DNA of 6,249 nt from Clostridium sp. AM49-4BH. Lineage in GTDB: Bacteria > Bacillota > Clostridia > Lachnospirales > Lachnospiraceae. Position numbers and translations under genes: made by a program. This document shows positions 5,948-6,249 of the stretch, in pieces. The notes beneath the pieces were generated by a model that searched no databases, was not told the DNA's origin, and worked only from the letters and a program-made list of their open reading frames with translations. The stretch is from positions 1-6,249 of the forward strand of contig NZ_QUFB01000085.1 of assembly GCF_003478335.1 (NCBI RefSeq), given 5' to 3'. Position 1 is the stretch's first letter. The number at the start of each line of letters is the position of its first letter.

Positions 5948-6247
5948 ATTCAAACTCCCCATACCGGAAGTTATTTCAAAACCACATATTGCTTATTATG
6001 TCAGCAACAAATAAACTATTTTGCAGCCGGTAGTCTGACTTGTTCTGCCGGCAGCGAACTAAGATAATTGCCGCAGAACGCAGAGTTTTTTGGTGATTTC
6101 TTATTTTGTTAAGTCTCTGATGAATACATGCCCGAAGGAATGTTTGAGATGTCCCGGTTTAGCAAGGTATCATCCATTTTTGGACGGGACGCTTTCGCTA
6201 CGATGCGCTACGTCACGTTACTTAATGTCTCTGAAATACGAGACATA
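5948..6247 (+). repeat. Right copy of ~300-bp dispersed inverted repeat
   Basis: This is the inverted partner of 1-300, about 97% identical by eye. It begins about 60 nt after the MYG1-family stop and runs to within two bases of the window end, where two more bases cannot be compared. Read in the sense of the preceding gene it contains, in order, the ACATA/TATGT dyad, a long bulged hairpin followed by six Ts (6041-6091), GTCCCG/CGGGAC (6152-6157 and 6185-6190), and a terminal ATGTCTC/GAGACAT hairpin. GTCTCTGATGAATAC (6113-6127) recurs as GTCTCTGAAATAC (6227-6239). No ORF of substance is encoded. The type of element is unresolved. Confidence 0.93.
6041..6091 (+). other. Bulged hairpin plus T run inside the right repeat copy
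   Basis: TGTTCTG-C-CGGCA (6041-6053) pairs with TGCCG-CAGAACG (6069-6080). This gives 12 pairs including one U-G wobble, a single bulged base at 6048 and a 15-nt loop. Six Ts follow at 6086-6091, five bases after the stem. The left copy forms the same stem (168-179 with 195-207), differing only in the bulged base. The wobble is possible only in the sense that continues the upstream gene; the other strand would have a C-A mismatch. It could act as a terminator or a structured RNA domain. Confidence 0.5.
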
Positions 6248-6249
6248 AG

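Noticed and set aside
1..6249. Composite transposon or integrative element
   Set aside because: No transposase, integrase or resolvase is encoded, and the cargo is tRNAs, ispF and icd, which are core genes. The inverted repeats alone do not make it mobile.

Overview
The window looks like a piece of a low-to-moderate GC Firmicute chromosome, most probably a Clostridia member of the Lachnospiraceae type. This rests on the AGGAGG-like ribosome binding sites, the tRNAs without an encoded CCA, the tandem Big_2 secreted protein, the VanZ-like membrane protein, and the eukaryote-type NADP isocitrate dehydrogenase. Family-level placement is inference. The genes are mostly housekeeping or surface genes, so this is not obviously a plasmid, prophage or island.

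Layout. Positions 1-300 and 5948-6247 are two copies of one non-coding repeat in inverted orientation. By eye they differ at 9 of 300 positions with no net indel, and both run to the window edges. Between them, from left to right, are: a VanZ-family membrane protein gene (minus strand, 308-1198); a gene-poor stretch (1199-1549) with a third, decayed partial copy of the same repeat (about 1258-1394); a promoter, tRNA-Val(UAC), tRNA-Met(CAU) and a strong terminator (1550-1825); ispF (plus, 1903-2439) with a cysteine-rich tail; a secreted four-repeat Big_2 protein (minus, 2521-3549) convergent with ispF; a divergent promoter region (about 3660-3798); and a two-gene operon of icd (plus, 3799-5010) and a MYG1-family DHH-type protein (plus, 5033-5887).

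Gene functions. The genes are not one pathway: isoprenoid precursor synthesis (ispF), NADPH and 2-oxoglutarate production (icd), a putative phosphoesterase/nuclease (MYG1 family), envelope proteins (VanZ-like, Big_2) and translation (tRNAs). The only clear co-transcription is icd with the MYG1-family gene, 22 nt apart.

The most interesting signal is the repeat family. Each intact copy lies directly 3' of a protein gene and in the same orientation relative to it. It has no usable ORF, contains several perfect or near-perfect hairpins, and has a decayed relative whose longest conserved blocks include a small dyad. It could be a MITE-like element, a dispersed structured RNA, or a 3'-end processing or termination element; the sequence alone cannot decide. 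Because the window begins and ends inside this repeat, it may be a draft contig that broke at repeat copies.
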